A stretch of 64,000 bases of DNA from Christensenella sp. UBA5893. Lineage in GTDB: Bacteria > Bacillota > Clostridia > Christensenellales > UBA1242. The notes below the pieces were generated by a model. That model did no database searches and had not been told where the DNA came from. It saw only the letters and a list, made by a program, of their open reading frames with translations. Below are positions 33,611-43,220 of the stretch, piece after piece. The number at the start of each line of letters is the position of its first letter. The stretch's first letter is position 1. The translations under genes and the position numbers were made by a program. The DNA lies in the NCBI GenBank assembly GCA_002431905.1, contig DJER01000007.1, positions 15,644 through 79,643 on the forward strand, given 5' to 3'.

Positions 33611-36600
33611 TTGGAAATAGATTTAATTTTACAAAAGTCAAAAACATTAAACAGGGTAAGCGAATGTGTAAACAAAGACATTCGCTTGTCTTTATCTTGC
33701 TTGCAAATTGGCGAGAAGGCATTGACGCTGTATTATCTTAACAAACGTTGCATAGTTGTTTGTAACGATGTTTTGTCATTAAATATGTTAAAAACCGAAC
33801 TTATAAGTTTGGGTAAAAAAGTTGGCGAACTTGATGCCGGATATCCAATGCCCGTTTTTGCATACAAACAAGAAAATTTGTCTATGTGTGAATTTTTGGG
33901 GGCAGTGTATGACTATCACTTTGGCAAAATAGATATATTGTTGGTGCTTACAGATGCACTTTTTCAAAGATTGCCAAATATAGAATTTTTCAATAATTAT
34001 ATAAGTCTAAAAACAAATGGTCAATATAACTTTGCAGAACTTGAAAACACATTTACAAACCTTGGTTATTCAAGAAGTGAAAAAGTTACAAAACGTGGTG
34101 AGTTTTCAATTCGTGGGGATATTGTTGATATTTTTCCAACAAATAACAGTGACCCAATAAGATTAGATTTCTTTGGCGATACTCTTGAAAAAATATATTC
34201 ATTTGATATTGATTTAATAGAGAAAAAAGAAGTATATGAAGATACAAATATTTATCCTGCAACAATATATTTGTTTGATAAAAATAAAGAAAAAATATTA
34301 GAAGAATTAAATAATGATATAAAACAAAAAATAAATGATAATTATTTAAGATATAGTGAAATTAAATCGCATTATGAAAATGTATTTGAAAATAATTTTA
34401 TAGACATAAGCGACAGTTTTATATTGCCTTATTTTGGTTTTAAAGACAATGTAATCTCTTTATTTAAAAGCGATTTAGTGGTTTTTGATGAGCCAAAAAA
34501 AATATTTGATAATTTATATAAAATAAACGAAAATAATATAATTTCAATAAATAATTCAATAGAAAATAATGAATTATTAAATGCTCATAAAAAATATTTT
34601 TATGAAATAGAAAACAATTTTAATGTTCAAAATTATTTATTATTTGATAATTTTAATAACACATATTTTTCGTATGATGAAAATATAAATTTTAGAAATA
34701 TTGGCTCAAGAAAATATTTGTTTGACTATAAAGCCCTAATAAAAGATATTTCGGTTTATTGTGCGTCAAGTTATTCTTGTGTTTTGTTTTGTGGAAGTAA
34801 GTCGAGTGTTGACAGTATAGGGAAATATTTGATAACAAACAACCTAACTTATCAAACAAAATTTAATCCTAATATAAGTAAATCTCAAATTGTCCTTTTG
34901 CAAGATGAATTACCATTTTCCGCAAGCTTTTTGGAAGCAGGGTTAGTTCTTATTGGAACATTAGATTTGGTAAAAAAGACAAGACAAGAGTTGACAACAA
35001 AAAAGGCAAGCAAAAGGAATACTTTTTATTTGCCAAAGGTTGGAGATTATGTTGTCCATGAAGTACATGGAATAGGCAAATGTGTCGGTCTTGAAAATCT
35101 TAACCTTAATGGCAGTTACAAAGATTACTTTGTTGTTCAATATAAAAACGGCGATTTGTTGTATGTGCCAAGCGAACAAACAAACACTCTTTCTGCATTC
35201 TTGGGTAGTGACAAAACACCAGTTTTAAACAAATTAGGTGGGCAAGAATTTGAAAGGGCAAAAGAAAAAGTTAAACAAGCAGTAAAAAAACTTGCCATAA
35301 ATTTGGTTGAACTGTACAAGCAAAGAGAAACCGAAAAGGGTATAAAATATGAAAGTGATAGTCTGATGGATTTATTTGAAAATTCTTTCGAATATGACTT
35401 GACCCCAGACCAACAAAATGCAGTAAATGATATAAAAAGTGATTTATACTCTGGCAAACTTATGGATAGACTTATTTGTGGCGATGTTGGCTATGGGAAA
35501 ACCGAAGTTGCATTAAGGGCGGCATACCAAGTTGTGCTTGGTGGAAAGCAAGTTGCATTTTTGTGCCCAACAACAATTCTTAGCGAACAGCATTTCAAAA
35601 CAGCAACAAAACGTCTAAAAGATTTTGTTTGTAATGTAAAGGTTCTTAATCGTTTTAAGACAAAAGCTGAACAAGAAGAAATTATAAAAGGCGTCAAATC
35701 TGGCGATGTTGATATTTTGATTGGCACTCATAGACTACTTTCTAATGATGTTGTATTCAAAGATTTGGGGCTTTTGGTATTGGATGAAGAACATCGTTTT
35801 GGTGTTGCAGACAAAGAAAAAATAAAAGCATTAAAAAAAGATGTTGATGTTTTAACATTATCTGCAACTCCAATTCCGAGAACACTAAATATGGCACTCA
35901 CTGGAATAAGAGATATTTCTGTTATTGAAACACCACCCAAAAATAGAATTGCAGTACAAACATATGTCACAGAAGAGAGCGAGTCACTTATTTGTGATGC
36001 CATAAAAAGAGAAATGGCAAGAAATGGGCAAGTGCTTATTGTCTATAACAAAGTTGACTCAATATATGATTTTTCAAAAAGAATTTCAAACCTTGTTCCA
36101 AATGCCAGAATTGGTGTGGCACATGGTCAAATGCATGAAAAAATTTTGGAAGATACAATTTTTAAACTCTATAACGGCGAGTATGATATATTGATTGCAA
36201 CGACATTAATTGAAAATGGTATAGACTTACCAATGGCAAACACATTGATTGTGATTGATGCAGATAGGTTGGGGCTAAGTCAACTTTATCAACTAAAAGG
36301 CAGAATTGGCAGAAGTGATAGAATGGCATATGCCTATTTCACTTTTAACCCAAACAAAATTTTGTCGGTAGATGCCTACAAGCGCCTTGACGCTATTATG
36401 GAATTTACCGAACTTGGCAGTGGATTCAAAATTGCAATGCGTGATTTGGAAATTCGTGGTGCAGGTAATGTTTTGGGGAAAGAACAGCATGGGCACATGG
36501 AAAAGGTTGGTTATGAACTTTATTGCAAACTTTTGGATGAAGCAGTAAGCGAACTTAAAGGCAAAAAAGAAAAGGAAGTAAAACCAATAAAAATTGATAT

Positions 36601-37027
36601 TGTTTGTCCTGCATATATTCCAGAAGATTATATTAGTGACGAACAAGACAAAATCAAACACTATGACGAGATAAGCAAGATTAGTTCAACAAAAGAAATG
36701 GTTGAAGTTAAAAATCATTTAAGTCAAGCTTTTGGAGAAGTTCCAAACGAATTATACAATTTGTTAAAAATTGCCCTAATTAAAAATTTGGGAACAAAAA
36801 TAGAAGCAAAAAGAATTCTTTTGTCGCCAACAGCATCAAAAATATATTTGTATCCAAAACAAGAAATTGTGTCAGAAAGAATAGCCAATGTATTGCATGA
36901 TAGAAAGGATGCAATGGTATTAAAATTTGAAGATGTGCCAATAATTGAAATGAATTTGTCAAGAATGAGTGTTGTTGACAAGTTAGACTATGTTATAAAA
37001 TTTTTAAATGATTGTATAAATGATTGA
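33611..37027 (+). CDS. mfd: Transcription-repair coupling factor
   Basis: A 1138-residue DNA translocase that displaces stalled RNA polymerase and recruits UvrA. An N-terminal UvrB-like region runs to about residue 350 (TKRGEFSIRGDIVDIFP). The CarD-like RNA-polymerase-interacting domain is at about 475-530 (VGDYVVHEVHGIGKCVGL). The helicase motor follows with Walker A GDVGYGKTEVA near residue 624, DEEHRFGV near 725, SATPIPRTLNMAL, and the RecG/Mfd motif region LIENGIDLPMAN ... QLYQLKGRIGRS. The TRCF C-terminal domain ends the protein. It starts at TTG directly after the pth stop, with AGGTG five bases upstream. The stretch 34.2-34.7 kb is unusually AT-rich. Confidence 0.95.
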   Translation: MEIDLILQKSKTLNRVSECVNKDIRLSLSCLQIGEKALTLYYLNKRCIVVCNDVLSLNMLKTELISLGKKVGELDAGYPMPVFAYKQENLSMCEFLGAVYDYHFGKIDILLVLTDALFQRLPNIEFFNNYISLKTNGQYNFAELENTFTNLGYSRSEKVTKRGEFSIRGDIVDIFPTNNSDPIRLDFFGDTLEKIYSFDIDLIEKKEVYEDTNIYPATIYLFDKNKEKILEELNNDIKQKINDNYLRYSEIKSHYENVFENNFIDISDSFILPYFGFKDNVISLFKSDLVVFDEPKKIFDNLYKINENNIISINNSIENNELLNAHKKYFYEIENNFNVQNYLLFDNFNNTYFSYDENINFRNIGSRKYLFDYKALIKDISVYCASSYSCVLFCGSKSSVDSIGKYLITNNLTYQTKFNPNISKSQIVLLQDELPFSASFLEAGLVLIGTLDLVKKTRQELTTKKASKRNTFYLPKVGDYVVHEVHGIGKCVGLENLNLNGSYKDYFVVQYKNGDLLYVPSEQTNTLSAFLGSDKTPVLNKLGGQEFERAKEKVKQAVKKLAINLVELYKQRETEKGIKYESDSLMDLFENSFEYDLTPDQQNAVNDIKSDLYSGKLMDRLICGDVGYGKTEVALRAAYQVVLGGKQVAFLCPTTILSEQHFKTATKRLKDFVCNVKVLNRFKTKAEQEEIIKGVKSGDVDILIGTHRLLSNDVVFKDLGLLVLDEEHRFGVADKEKIKALKKDVDVLTLSATPIPRTLNMALTGIRDISVIETPPKNRIAVQTYVTEESESLICDAIKREMARNGQVLIVYNKVDSIYDFSKRISNLVPNARIGVAHGQMHEKILEDTIFKLYNGEYDILIATTLIENGIDLPMANTLIVIDADRLGLSQLYQLKGRIGRSDRMAYAYFTFNPNKILSVDAYKRLDAIMEFTELGSGFKIAMRDLEIRGAGNVLGKEQHGHMEKVGYELYCKLLDEAVSELKGKKEKEVKPIKIDIVCPAYIPEDYISDEQDKIKHYDEISKISSTKEMVEVKNHLSQAFGEVPNELYNLLKIALIKNLGTKIEAKRILLSPTASKIYLYPKQEIVSERIANVLHDRKDAMVLKFEDVPIIEMNLSRMSVVDKLDYVIKFLNDCIND

Positions 37028-37034
37028 TTTTTGA

Positions 37035-37063
37035 TTGATTTTTTTGGGGTGTTAATATATAAT
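37035..37063 (+). promoter_or_regulatory. SigmaA promoter of the foldase gene
   Basis: TTGATT (37035-37040), 17 bases, then TATAAT (37058-37063), just after the mfd stop. Confidence 0.85.
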
Positions 37064-37096
37064 ACATTAGTAAAATTATAAAAATGGAGAAGTACC

Positions 37097-38725
37097 GTGA
37101 AAAAGAAACTTACAGGATTACTATTATGTTTGTTTATGATAACAGCATTTGTGCTCACAGGTTGTGATTTGTTCCCAAGAGATGTTGATGCATATCTTAA
37201 CAAATCGGTTTGCACAATAACATATACCGACAAGACAAAAGAAGAGATAACAACAGAGGCATTTATCAATGCTTACAATAGTTATGGTTCAAGTTTAACA
37301 CAAAATGGAACAAGCCAAGAAGAAGCAGTAAATAAAACTTTGGATGTTCTTATCTCAAGATATGTTTTGCTCAACCATGCAAAAAAGACCGTTTCAATTG
37401 ATGATGATATGGAAGATGTTTATGATGAAGTTTACACATCATTAAAATCAAGCATTTCAACTTATGTTACAGCCGTAAAAAAAGAATGGGAAATTACAAC
37501 AGAAGATACAAAGAGTGAAGATAGCAGTGATGTTGTAAAATACACACCATATGAACCAAAGGCAGAAGTCGTTTATGAAAATGAAGAATACAGAATCAAA
37601 CTTATAAGTCAAGATTCAAAATCATCAACTCATTTTTCATCACTTGAAGAAGTAATCAATGCATTTAACGACTATGCAAATCCAACAGCAACAGATAATA
37701 ATTCAAAAGTAATGAAAGAAGCATACAGAAGACTTATGTATGTTTTAAAGAAAAATGAAGAAGGTAGAAATCTTTCAACAGATAACGCTAGCATTTTAAA
37801 AAGATATGCAGAAAAATTGTTAAAGAACTCACAAGAAAACAAATATATCACAAAGTTGGAAGAATTTTACAAGAGTGACAAAAACTATTCAACAATTTCA
37901 GTAAGACAAGTTTTGGACAAATATAAATCACTTGTTCTTGAATCAAAATACAAATATGAAAGTGATTCATCAGCATATGACAAAGCAATGTTAGAAAGTT
38001 TTAAAGATGTATATTATGTTCCAGATGACAACTATTTCTTTGTTTCAAACTTATTAGTTAAATTTACTGATGAGCAAAAAACAGAATATGCAAATATTGA
38101 CAAAGATGCATATCTTTCAGATCTTGTAAAAGAACAAAGAAAGAAAGAATTGATCAATGGATGCTTGGCAAAAGTTAGAGATAACGATGGAAAAATTGTT
38201 GATGGCGAAAAAGTTTATGTAAACGATTTACTAAACAGTTTGCAACTTGATTTAAACAATGCAACAACAGATGAAAAGAAAGCTGAAATATTTAGAGATT
38301 ACTTATATAAGTATGGCGAAGACACAGGTGTTCAAAATGCTGAATATATGTATGTTATTGGAACAGAAACAAGCAAAATGGTAGAAAGTTTCAACGATGC
38401 ATCAAGAGAATTAAACAACAAGGGCGAGTTTGGTGCAATATCAGGCTTGGTTGCTTCTGAATATGGAGTTCACATTATATTCTATGGTGGAAAGGTTCAA
38501 AACCTATTCACAGTAAACGATTTGGAGCATTTCAATTTGGATTTGAGTGATATTGAAAAATTAACAAGTGCAAAATTGAGTGTATTAAACAACAAAACTG
38601 TATTTGATAAGGTATATGAAACATTGTCAAATGACAATTATTCAATTTTTGAAAATATGAATCTTAATGTGTTAAAAAAAGATTTGAAAATTGAAAAACA
38701 TAAATCTGTATTAGATAATCTATAA
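37097..38725 (+). CDS. PrsA/SurA-like peptidyl-prolyl isomerase lipoprotein
   Basis: An extracytoplasmic foldase-type lipoprotein of 542 residues. The signal peptide ends in lipobox LTGC. A SurA-N-like helical chaperone region is seen in EEAVNKTLDVLISRYVLLNHAKK. The C-terminal half has a weak parvulin/rotamase pattern (SRELNNKGEFGAISGLVASEYGVHIIFYGG), where the GEFG and VHII positions match PpiC domains. It is longer than PrsA (about 300), with a Lys/Glu/Ser-rich middle. The start codon is GTG with ATGGAGAAG upstream. It has its own promoter and terminator. A role in folding exported proteins, such as the surface proteins here, is inferred. Confidence 0.75.
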   Translation: MKKKLTGLLLCLFMITAFVLTGCDLFPRDVDAYLNKSVCTITYTDKTKEEITTEAFINAYNSYGSSLTQNGTSQEEAVNKTLDVLISRYVLLNHAKKTVSIDDDMEDVYDEVYTSLKSSISTYVTAVKKEWEITTEDTKSEDSSDVVKYTPYEPKAEVVYENEEYRIKLISQDSKSSTHFSSLEEVINAFNDYANPTATDNNSKVMKEAYRRLMYVLKKNEEGRNLSTDNASILKRYAEKLLKNSQENKYITKLEEFYKSDKNYSTISVRQVLDKYKSLVLESKYKYESDSSAYDKAMLESFKDVYYVPDDNYFFVSNLLVKFTDEQKTEYANIDKDAYLSDLVKEQRKKELINGCLAKVRDNDGKIVDGEKVYVNDLLNSLQLDLNNATTDEKKAEIFRDYLYKYGEDTGVQNAEYMYVIGTETSKMVESFNDASRELNNKGEFGAISGLVASEYGVHIIFYGGKVQNLFTVNDLEHFNLDLSDIEKLTSAKLSVLNNKTVFDKVYETLSNDNYSIFENMNLNVLKKDLKIEKHKSVLDNL

Positions 38726-38733
38726 AAGTTAAT

Positions 38734-38769
38734 AAATATTGCAAGTAAAGGTGCTTGCAATATTTTTTT
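38734..38769 (+). terminator. Rho-independent terminator
   Basis: AATATTGCAAG (38735-38745) pairs with CTTGCAATATT (38754-38764), followed by T. Confidence 0.9.
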
Positions 38770-38821
38770 GTTTGATTGTTATGTACTGTGTGTGATTTTT
38801 GCATTAAAATTTTAAATAATC

Positions 38822-38850
38822 TTTACAATTAACAAAATGTTTGCTAAACT
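38822..38850 (+). promoter_or_regulatory. Promoter predicting a near-leaderless mRNA
   Basis: TTTACA (38822-38827), 17 bases, then TAAACT (38845-38850) preceded by TGC. Eight bases then separate it from the ATG at 38859. Confidence 0.7.
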
Positions 38851-38858
38851 AGATAAGA

Positions 38859-40217
38859 ATGGAAAAGTTTGTGTTAAAAGACAAAAATAAAAAACTTAAG
38901 GCCACAAAAGTGGCAAAGTCTTTTTCATGCAAGAAGAATCAAAATAAGCAGTTGGAACTTGATATAACACAAACAATGGAAGTTGGTACAGCTCAAACCA
39001 GTGAAGATGAAAAACAAAAAGAGTTGGAACAAATTGAACAAGCTGAACAAGCAGTAAGTAAGCAAAAAACAAAAAAGAAAAAAATTTGGAATGTTATATT
39101 CTTTATTATAAATATCGTTGTCGTTGCTGCAATCTTAACATATCAACTAACACAAGAAAAGATTACTCCAATAACTGATATTCAAAATTTTAGGTGGTAC
39201 TTTGCACCAATAATTGCACTTGTGTTCGTGTTAATTATGGCACTGGACACATTTAGGACAAATTACTTTTTAAAACAATCGGGCAGTAGATCAAGACCCT
39301 ATTTATGTTACAAAATGTGTGCAACAGGCAAGTATTATGACAATATCACACCTATGTCAAGTGGTGGCGAACCAGCACAAATATTTTACCTAAATCATAG
39401 GGGTGTAAATGCTGGAACATCAATTTCTGTTACAATGGCAAGATATGTTGTTTCGCAAATTGCATGGATGCTTGTAGGTTTGTTTGGTGTTGGTGTTATC
39501 ATTGTTGAAAAGGTAATGGATGTAAGCGTTGTTCTTGTTGTTGGTCTTATTGGTTTTGCTGCAAACTTTTTGATTACATCCATATGTTTGTTATTATCAA
39601 TGAGCAAAAGGATAGGTAATGGACTTGTTGTAAAAATATTAAAATTTTTGAAGAAAATACATTTGATAAAGCACTATGACAAAACATTTGAAAAAGTAAA
39701 TGGTGTTGTTAGCACTTATCAAAACACAATGAAAACCTATGCAAAAAATATTTGGCGATTTTTATTTGCAATACTTATTTCAATTGCTATATTTGTATTA
39801 AATTACACAATGCCATATCTTATTTATTTGATGTTTGGCGGAACAAACTATGGTTTGTGGCTAAATATATTGATATTCTCGGTAATTATTGAGTTGGGTT
39901 CAAGTATCATTCCTCTTCCAGGGGGTTCAGGAATGAACGAAATTTCGTTCACAGTTATTTTTGGCTCAATATTCCCAGAAGGAACTGTTTTCTGGGGTTT
40001 GCTTGTTTGGCGTTTTATGACATACTATCTATACATTTTGCAAGGTATAACAATAGTAATATACGATTATGTTCATGGAAATAAAAAATTCAAGTGGACA
40101 CAACGAAAATGGGAACTTGAAGCAGAAAGTATTTTGTTTAAGGAAGAACAAATAAAAAATTATAAAAAACAAAAGAAAACAAGAAAAACTACAAAATCAA
40201 TAAAAACATCTAAATAA
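38859..40217 (+). CDS. Lysylphosphatidylglycerol synthase TM-region/flippase-like protein
   Basis: A polytopic membrane protein of 452 residues in the LPG_synthase_TM (UPF0104) family. After a charged, probably cytosolic N-terminus of about 75 residues there are seven or eight hydrophobic segments. Family signatures are NITPMSSGGEPAQIFYL (the TPxxxGGEPxQ motif) near residue 165 and IIPLPGGSGMNEISF near 350, followed by a Lys-rich tail. Such proteins act on or flip membrane lipids; no aminoacyl-transferase domain is attached. The promoter leaves only a one- or two-base leader. The terminator stem starts in its last codons. Confidence 0.85.
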   Translation: MEKFVLKDKNKKLKATKVAKSFSCKKNQNKQLELDITQTMEVGTAQTSEDEKQKELEQIEQAEQAVSKQKTKKKKIWNVIFFIINIVVVAAILTYQLTQEKITPITDIQNFRWYFAPIIALVFVLIMALDTFRTNYFLKQSGSRSRPYLCYKMCATGKYYDNITPMSSGGEPAQIFYLNHRGVNAGTSISVTMARYVVSQIAWMLVGLFGVGVIIVEKVMDVSVVLVVGLIGFAANFLITSICLLLSMSKRIGNGLVVKILKFLKKIHLIKHYDKTFEKVNGVVSTYQNTMKTYAKNIWRFLFAILISIAIFVLNYTMPYLIYLMFGGTNYGLWLNILIFSVIIELGSSIIPLPGGSGMNEISFTVIFGSIFPEGTVFWGLLVWRFMTYYLYILQGITIVIYDYVHGNKKFKWTQRKWELEAESILFKEEQIKNYKKQKKTRKTTKSIKTSK

Positions 40218-40235
40218 AGTTTAGATGTTTTTTTT
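40203..40235 (+). terminator. Rho-independent terminator
   Basis: AACATCTAAA (40205-40214) pairs with TTTAGATGTT (40220-40229), followed by T to 40235. The left arm overlaps the end of the upstream coding region. Confidence 0.9.
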
Positions 40236-40252
40236 ATGTAAATAATTATTTT

Positions 40253-40759
40253 ATGAAAAAAATGGATACCAAAACAAAAAATCTTATATTTGCCGTTGTT
40301 GTTTTGTCGATAATGCTTGTTGCAAGTGTCATATATAACATAATGGGCGGATTCGTTATAAATCAAGAGAAAAATGCTTACCTAAATTTAGGTGATGAAT
40401 ATACATTTAATATTAACGGATTGGGCGTTTTTAGTCAGTCCTTTTGTGTTGATGGCACTTTGCTTCCCGGGGACGTAATAAATCAAAAAATACAGTTAAA
40501 ATTGCCCGATATTGACACAAATAACAAAATTTTGCGTGTAAAAGTTGATTTTTTGGATAATCAACTCAAAATACTTGGGTTCGATAATTGGATGACAGTT
40601 GATGGTTATTATGTGTATAATTCGGCAATTTTTAAGAACCAAACAATTGGGCTTTGTGAAAAAGTTGAGCTTGACAAAAATATCCCGCTAAAAAGTAATA
40701 TGCTGTATTATCTTATAGTTTCTGTTGAATATATAAATGAACTTGGTCTAAATAAATAG
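40253..40759 (+). CDS. Hypothetical single-pass membrane protein
   Basis: Function unknown. An N-terminal membrane anchor (about residues 8-30) is followed by a beta-rich extracellular part of about 135 residues, including FNINGLGVFSQSFCVDGTLLPGD and WMTVDGYYVYNSAIF. No family is recognised. No clear ribosome site is seen; an A/T-rich -10-like stretch lies just upstream. Its 3' end overlaps the convergent deacetylase gene by 52 bases (40708-40759), a real overlap because both frames look coding. Confidence 0.6.
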   Translation: MKKMDTKTKNLIFAVVVLSIMLVASVIYNIMGGFVINQEKNAYLNLGDEYTFNINGLGVFSQSFCVDGTLLPGDVINQKIQLKLPDIDTNNKILRVKVDFLDNQLKILGFDNWMTVDGYYVYNSAIFKNQTIGLCEKVELDKNIPLKSNMLYYLIVSVEYINELGLNK

Positions 40760-41787
40760 TCATAAATACTCTTTGGATTAAAAAATGGGTGTAAGTTTAT
40801 ATCATCTTTCCGAAGTGTTGTTCCGTCAACACATTTTCTATCCATAAATAACACTTTTTGGCTTAATCTTGTTGGCAAATATGAATAAAATGTTTTCATT
40901 CCAACTCCACAAAATAATTCAAAGCCATATTTGGTTAAAAGTTGGTGTTTGTATGTTAACCCATTTGAATCATATACACTCCATTCGCCATATGGATAAA
41001 CATAAACTTTTGTTTTCCCAACAAGTGGTTCTACTTCATTTTTCCATAATCTTAATTCTTCTTCAAATTGTTCGTTTGATATTTTGTTCATATGATAGTG
41101 ACCATAACTATGTGAAGCAAAATTCCAGCCACACTGTTTAAGTTTTTTAACAACTTTTTTTGCTTCGTTTATTTCATTTTGTCTATTTTTTGTATTCTTT
41201 GATTGTGTTCTGTATCCAAGTATTCCATCGTAGCCAGTAAGATTTATTGTGCCTTTTGCATTATTATGTGAAAAATCAGGGTGTTTTTTTATAAAATTTT
41301 CTAAAATGCAAACAAATTCCTTATCGTATGATATATCTATTTTTCCATTAATATTGGTTTGTGTTGCCAAGTTATTGTCTTTGTCAAGTATAATCTTATC
41401 AACCATTCCAAGCCCCATTTTTTTATGGTCATAGTTAACATCATCAAATGACAAAACTAAAGCTTTTTTCCCTTTTGGAATTTTTATTGCAGTTTTTTTA
41501 ATAATGCCATTTTCATTTTTAAATGTGTCATTGATGTCGACTAGGATATAGTTATTCTTATACAAACTTTCAAGCATATTCTTGAACTCAAAACTTGTTA
41601 TACAATCAATGTTATAGTTATCTCTCATGGGGTTGTCTTTTTTGAATGCAAGGGCTGGATATGCTATTAAACAATGGGTGAATAGATGTTCAACTGTTGC
41701 CATTTGCATTATACTATCTGGCATAAACCCATAAAAAAGTGGCAAAACCATAACAAAAACAAACAAGAATAATATAACTTTTTTCAT
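40708..41787 (-). CDS. Polysaccharide deacetylase-family protein
   Basis: A NodB-type carbohydrate esterase-like protein of 359 residues, exported by an N-terminal hydrophobic segment (KKVILFLFVFVMVLPLFYGF). The first NodB motif is visible as ALVLSFDDVNYD near residue 118 (DD), and the metal-binding His pair appears as WNFASHSYGHYHM near residue 234. A long insert lies between these motifs. PYGEWSVYDSNGLTYKHQL later fits the family's third motif. The target is probably cell-wall or other glycans. The start is uncertain: the ATG at 41787 has GGAG 12 bases upstream, and the frame stays open to a TTG at 41823. Confidence 0.75.
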   Translation of the reverse strand: MKKVILFLFVFVMVLPLFYGFMPDSIMQMATVEHLFTHCLIAYPALAFKKDNPMRDNYNIDCITSFEFKNMLESLYKNNYILVDINDTFKNENGIIKKTAIKIPKGKKALVLSFDDVNYDHKKMGLGMVDKIILDKDNNLATQTNINGKIDISYDKEFVCILENFIKKHPDFSHNNAKGTINLTGYDGILGYRTQSKNTKNRQNEINEAKKVVKKLKQCGWNFASHSYGHYHMNKISNEQFEEELRLWKNEVEPLVGKTKVYVYPYGEWSVYDSNGLTYKHQLLTKYGFELFCGVGMKTFYSYLPTRLSQKVLFMDRKCVDGTTLRKDDINLHPFFNPKSIYDYLFRPSSFIYSTETIR

Positions 41788-41863
41788 ATTGTTAGTGTGC
41801 TCCAAAATTTCCAAAATAAACAAAAATATACCATAATTCGCTACATAAATAAATTTAGTTGTG

Positions 41864-41872
41864 TGCTAAACT
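41864..41872 (+). promoter_or_regulatory. Extended -10 promoter with very short leader
   Basis: TGC followed by TAAACT (41867-41872); the -35 is poor. The predicted start of transcription near 41879 leaves a leader of about nine bases holding GAGGTAAC before the ATG at 41888. Confidence 0.55.
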
Positions 41873-41887
41873 CTTGTTGAGGTAACA

Positions 41888-43087
41888 ATGGAAAACGAGT
41901 ATTATAGTAGAATTGTGTATAGAAAAAATGCTTTTTTGGAACTTGCTCAATATTTAGGGCAAAACTATTATGGGAAAAAGGTGCTGCTTATATCAACAAA
42001 AAGTTTGGTAAATTCCAACTTGACCGAAATAATGAATGCATTATCATTTTCAAAATGCAGTTTTAGTCATTTTATTGCCAAGAATAACTTTTCCGAAAAT
42101 GAATTAAAATTATTAACAAATCTTGTTTCTGATGAAAATTTTGATTTGTACATAGTTTTTGGTGGGGTAAGGGCAACAATGACAACAAAATATTTTGCAA
42201 ACATATTTGATGTTCCATACATTGTTTGTCCATCAATGCCTAGCGGAATAGGATATTTTTCAAATATTTGCATTAATCCTTACGATAGTGCAAGAAGTTT
42301 TATATGTAACTATCCCGAAAAAGTGTTTATCAGTGAAGTTGTTATGCGAACTTGCCCAAAAAAATTTGTAAAGCAGGGCGTGTATTTTATTCTTGCATTT
42401 GAAGAATATATTGCAACATGTGATATAGAAAACATTTTGGAAGGTACTCATTATGATTGCGCACCAATTAAAAATATAATTGAAAAATTGAAAAAAGAAT
42501 TGAAAGGTGTTATGAGTATGGATGTTGATGAAAAACTGAAACTTATGGATATCTTAATTGATTTGGGGTATGAATGTAGCAATATTGATTTATTTAAAAA
42601 TTCAGTTTTCAATTTGTATTCAATAATGCAAAAAGTGTTAAAAGATAATAGCGAATTTTTGTATGGGGGTGAATGTTATCTATTGTCATCAAATGCACTT
42701 CTTTGTATGTATACAAACTTTTTTAAGCAAAAAGAAATAAAAAGATTAGAAATGCCAGACATAGAAAAATTAGTAAAAAATATTAAAAATCACTCAATAT
42801 TTTATAAAAAAATCAATAATTTGTCGTTTTTTAATAGTATTGCTAACAAAAAAGAACTACTTATCAGACTAAATAATTTAAAAGAAGAATTTTATTTTCA
42901 ATGCAATAAAAGGCTTTGCGAACAAAACAAAATGTTGGATATCATAAAAAGTTATGACAACATTTTTGTTTTTGACCCACCTCAAATTAAAAATGTATTT
43001 ACTGCAATAAATGTCTTTCCATTTATCACAGAAAATAACTATGTTGTTACACTTATGGGTGGACTTGGGTATTTTAATAAATTTTAA
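41888..43087 (+). CDS. Iron-containing alcohol dehydrogenase-like protein
   Basis: A 399-residue cytosolic protein that resembles the glycerol-1-phosphate/glycerol dehydrogenase and dehydroquinate-synthase fold. The N-terminal half has the NAD-site pattern FDLYIVFGGVRATMTTKYFANIFDVPYIVCPSMPSGIGY, where GGVRATMTTK aligns with the usual GGGxxxDxxK and PSMPSG with the substrate loop. The conserved Asp of the GGGxxxD motif is replaced, and the C-terminal His metal ligands are not obvious, so it may be inactive or altered. TTGAGGTAAC precedes the ATG. The C-terminal end (VVTLMGGLGYFNKF) is clear. Confidence 0.55.
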   Translation: MENEYYSRIVYRKNAFLELAQYLGQNYYGKKVLLISTKSLVNSNLTEIMNALSFSKCSFSHFIAKNNFSENELKLLTNLVSDENFDLYIVFGGVRATMTTKYFANIFDVPYIVCPSMPSGIGYFSNICINPYDSARSFICNYPEKVFISEVVMRTCPKKFVKQGVYFILAFEEYIATCDIENILEGTHYDCAPIKNIIEKLKKELKGVMSMDVDEKLKLMDILIDLGYECSNIDLFKNSVFNLYSIMQKVLKDNSEFLYGGECYLLSSNALLCMYTNFFKQKEIKRLEMPDIEKLVKNIKNHSIFYKKINNLSFFNSIANKKELLIRLNNLKEEFYFQCNKRLCEQNKMLDIIKSYDNIFVFDPPQIKNVFTAINVFPFITENNYVVTLMGGLGYFNKF

Positions 43088-43115
43088 ATTTTAATAAAAA
43101 ATCAAAAAAATATAT

Positions 43116-43163
43116 AAAAATAAGGCAAAATCTTGTAAAAAAATGAATTTTGCCTTATTTTTT
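43116..43163 (+). terminator. Rho-independent terminator
   Basis: AAAAATAAGGCAAAAT (43116-43131) pairs with ATTTTGCCTTATTTTT (43147-43162). Confidence 0.9.
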
Positions 43164-43220
43164 ATTCAATTACCAATTTTTGCTGTGTTTAAAACAATGT
43201 ATTGAGTCAATAAATTATGT

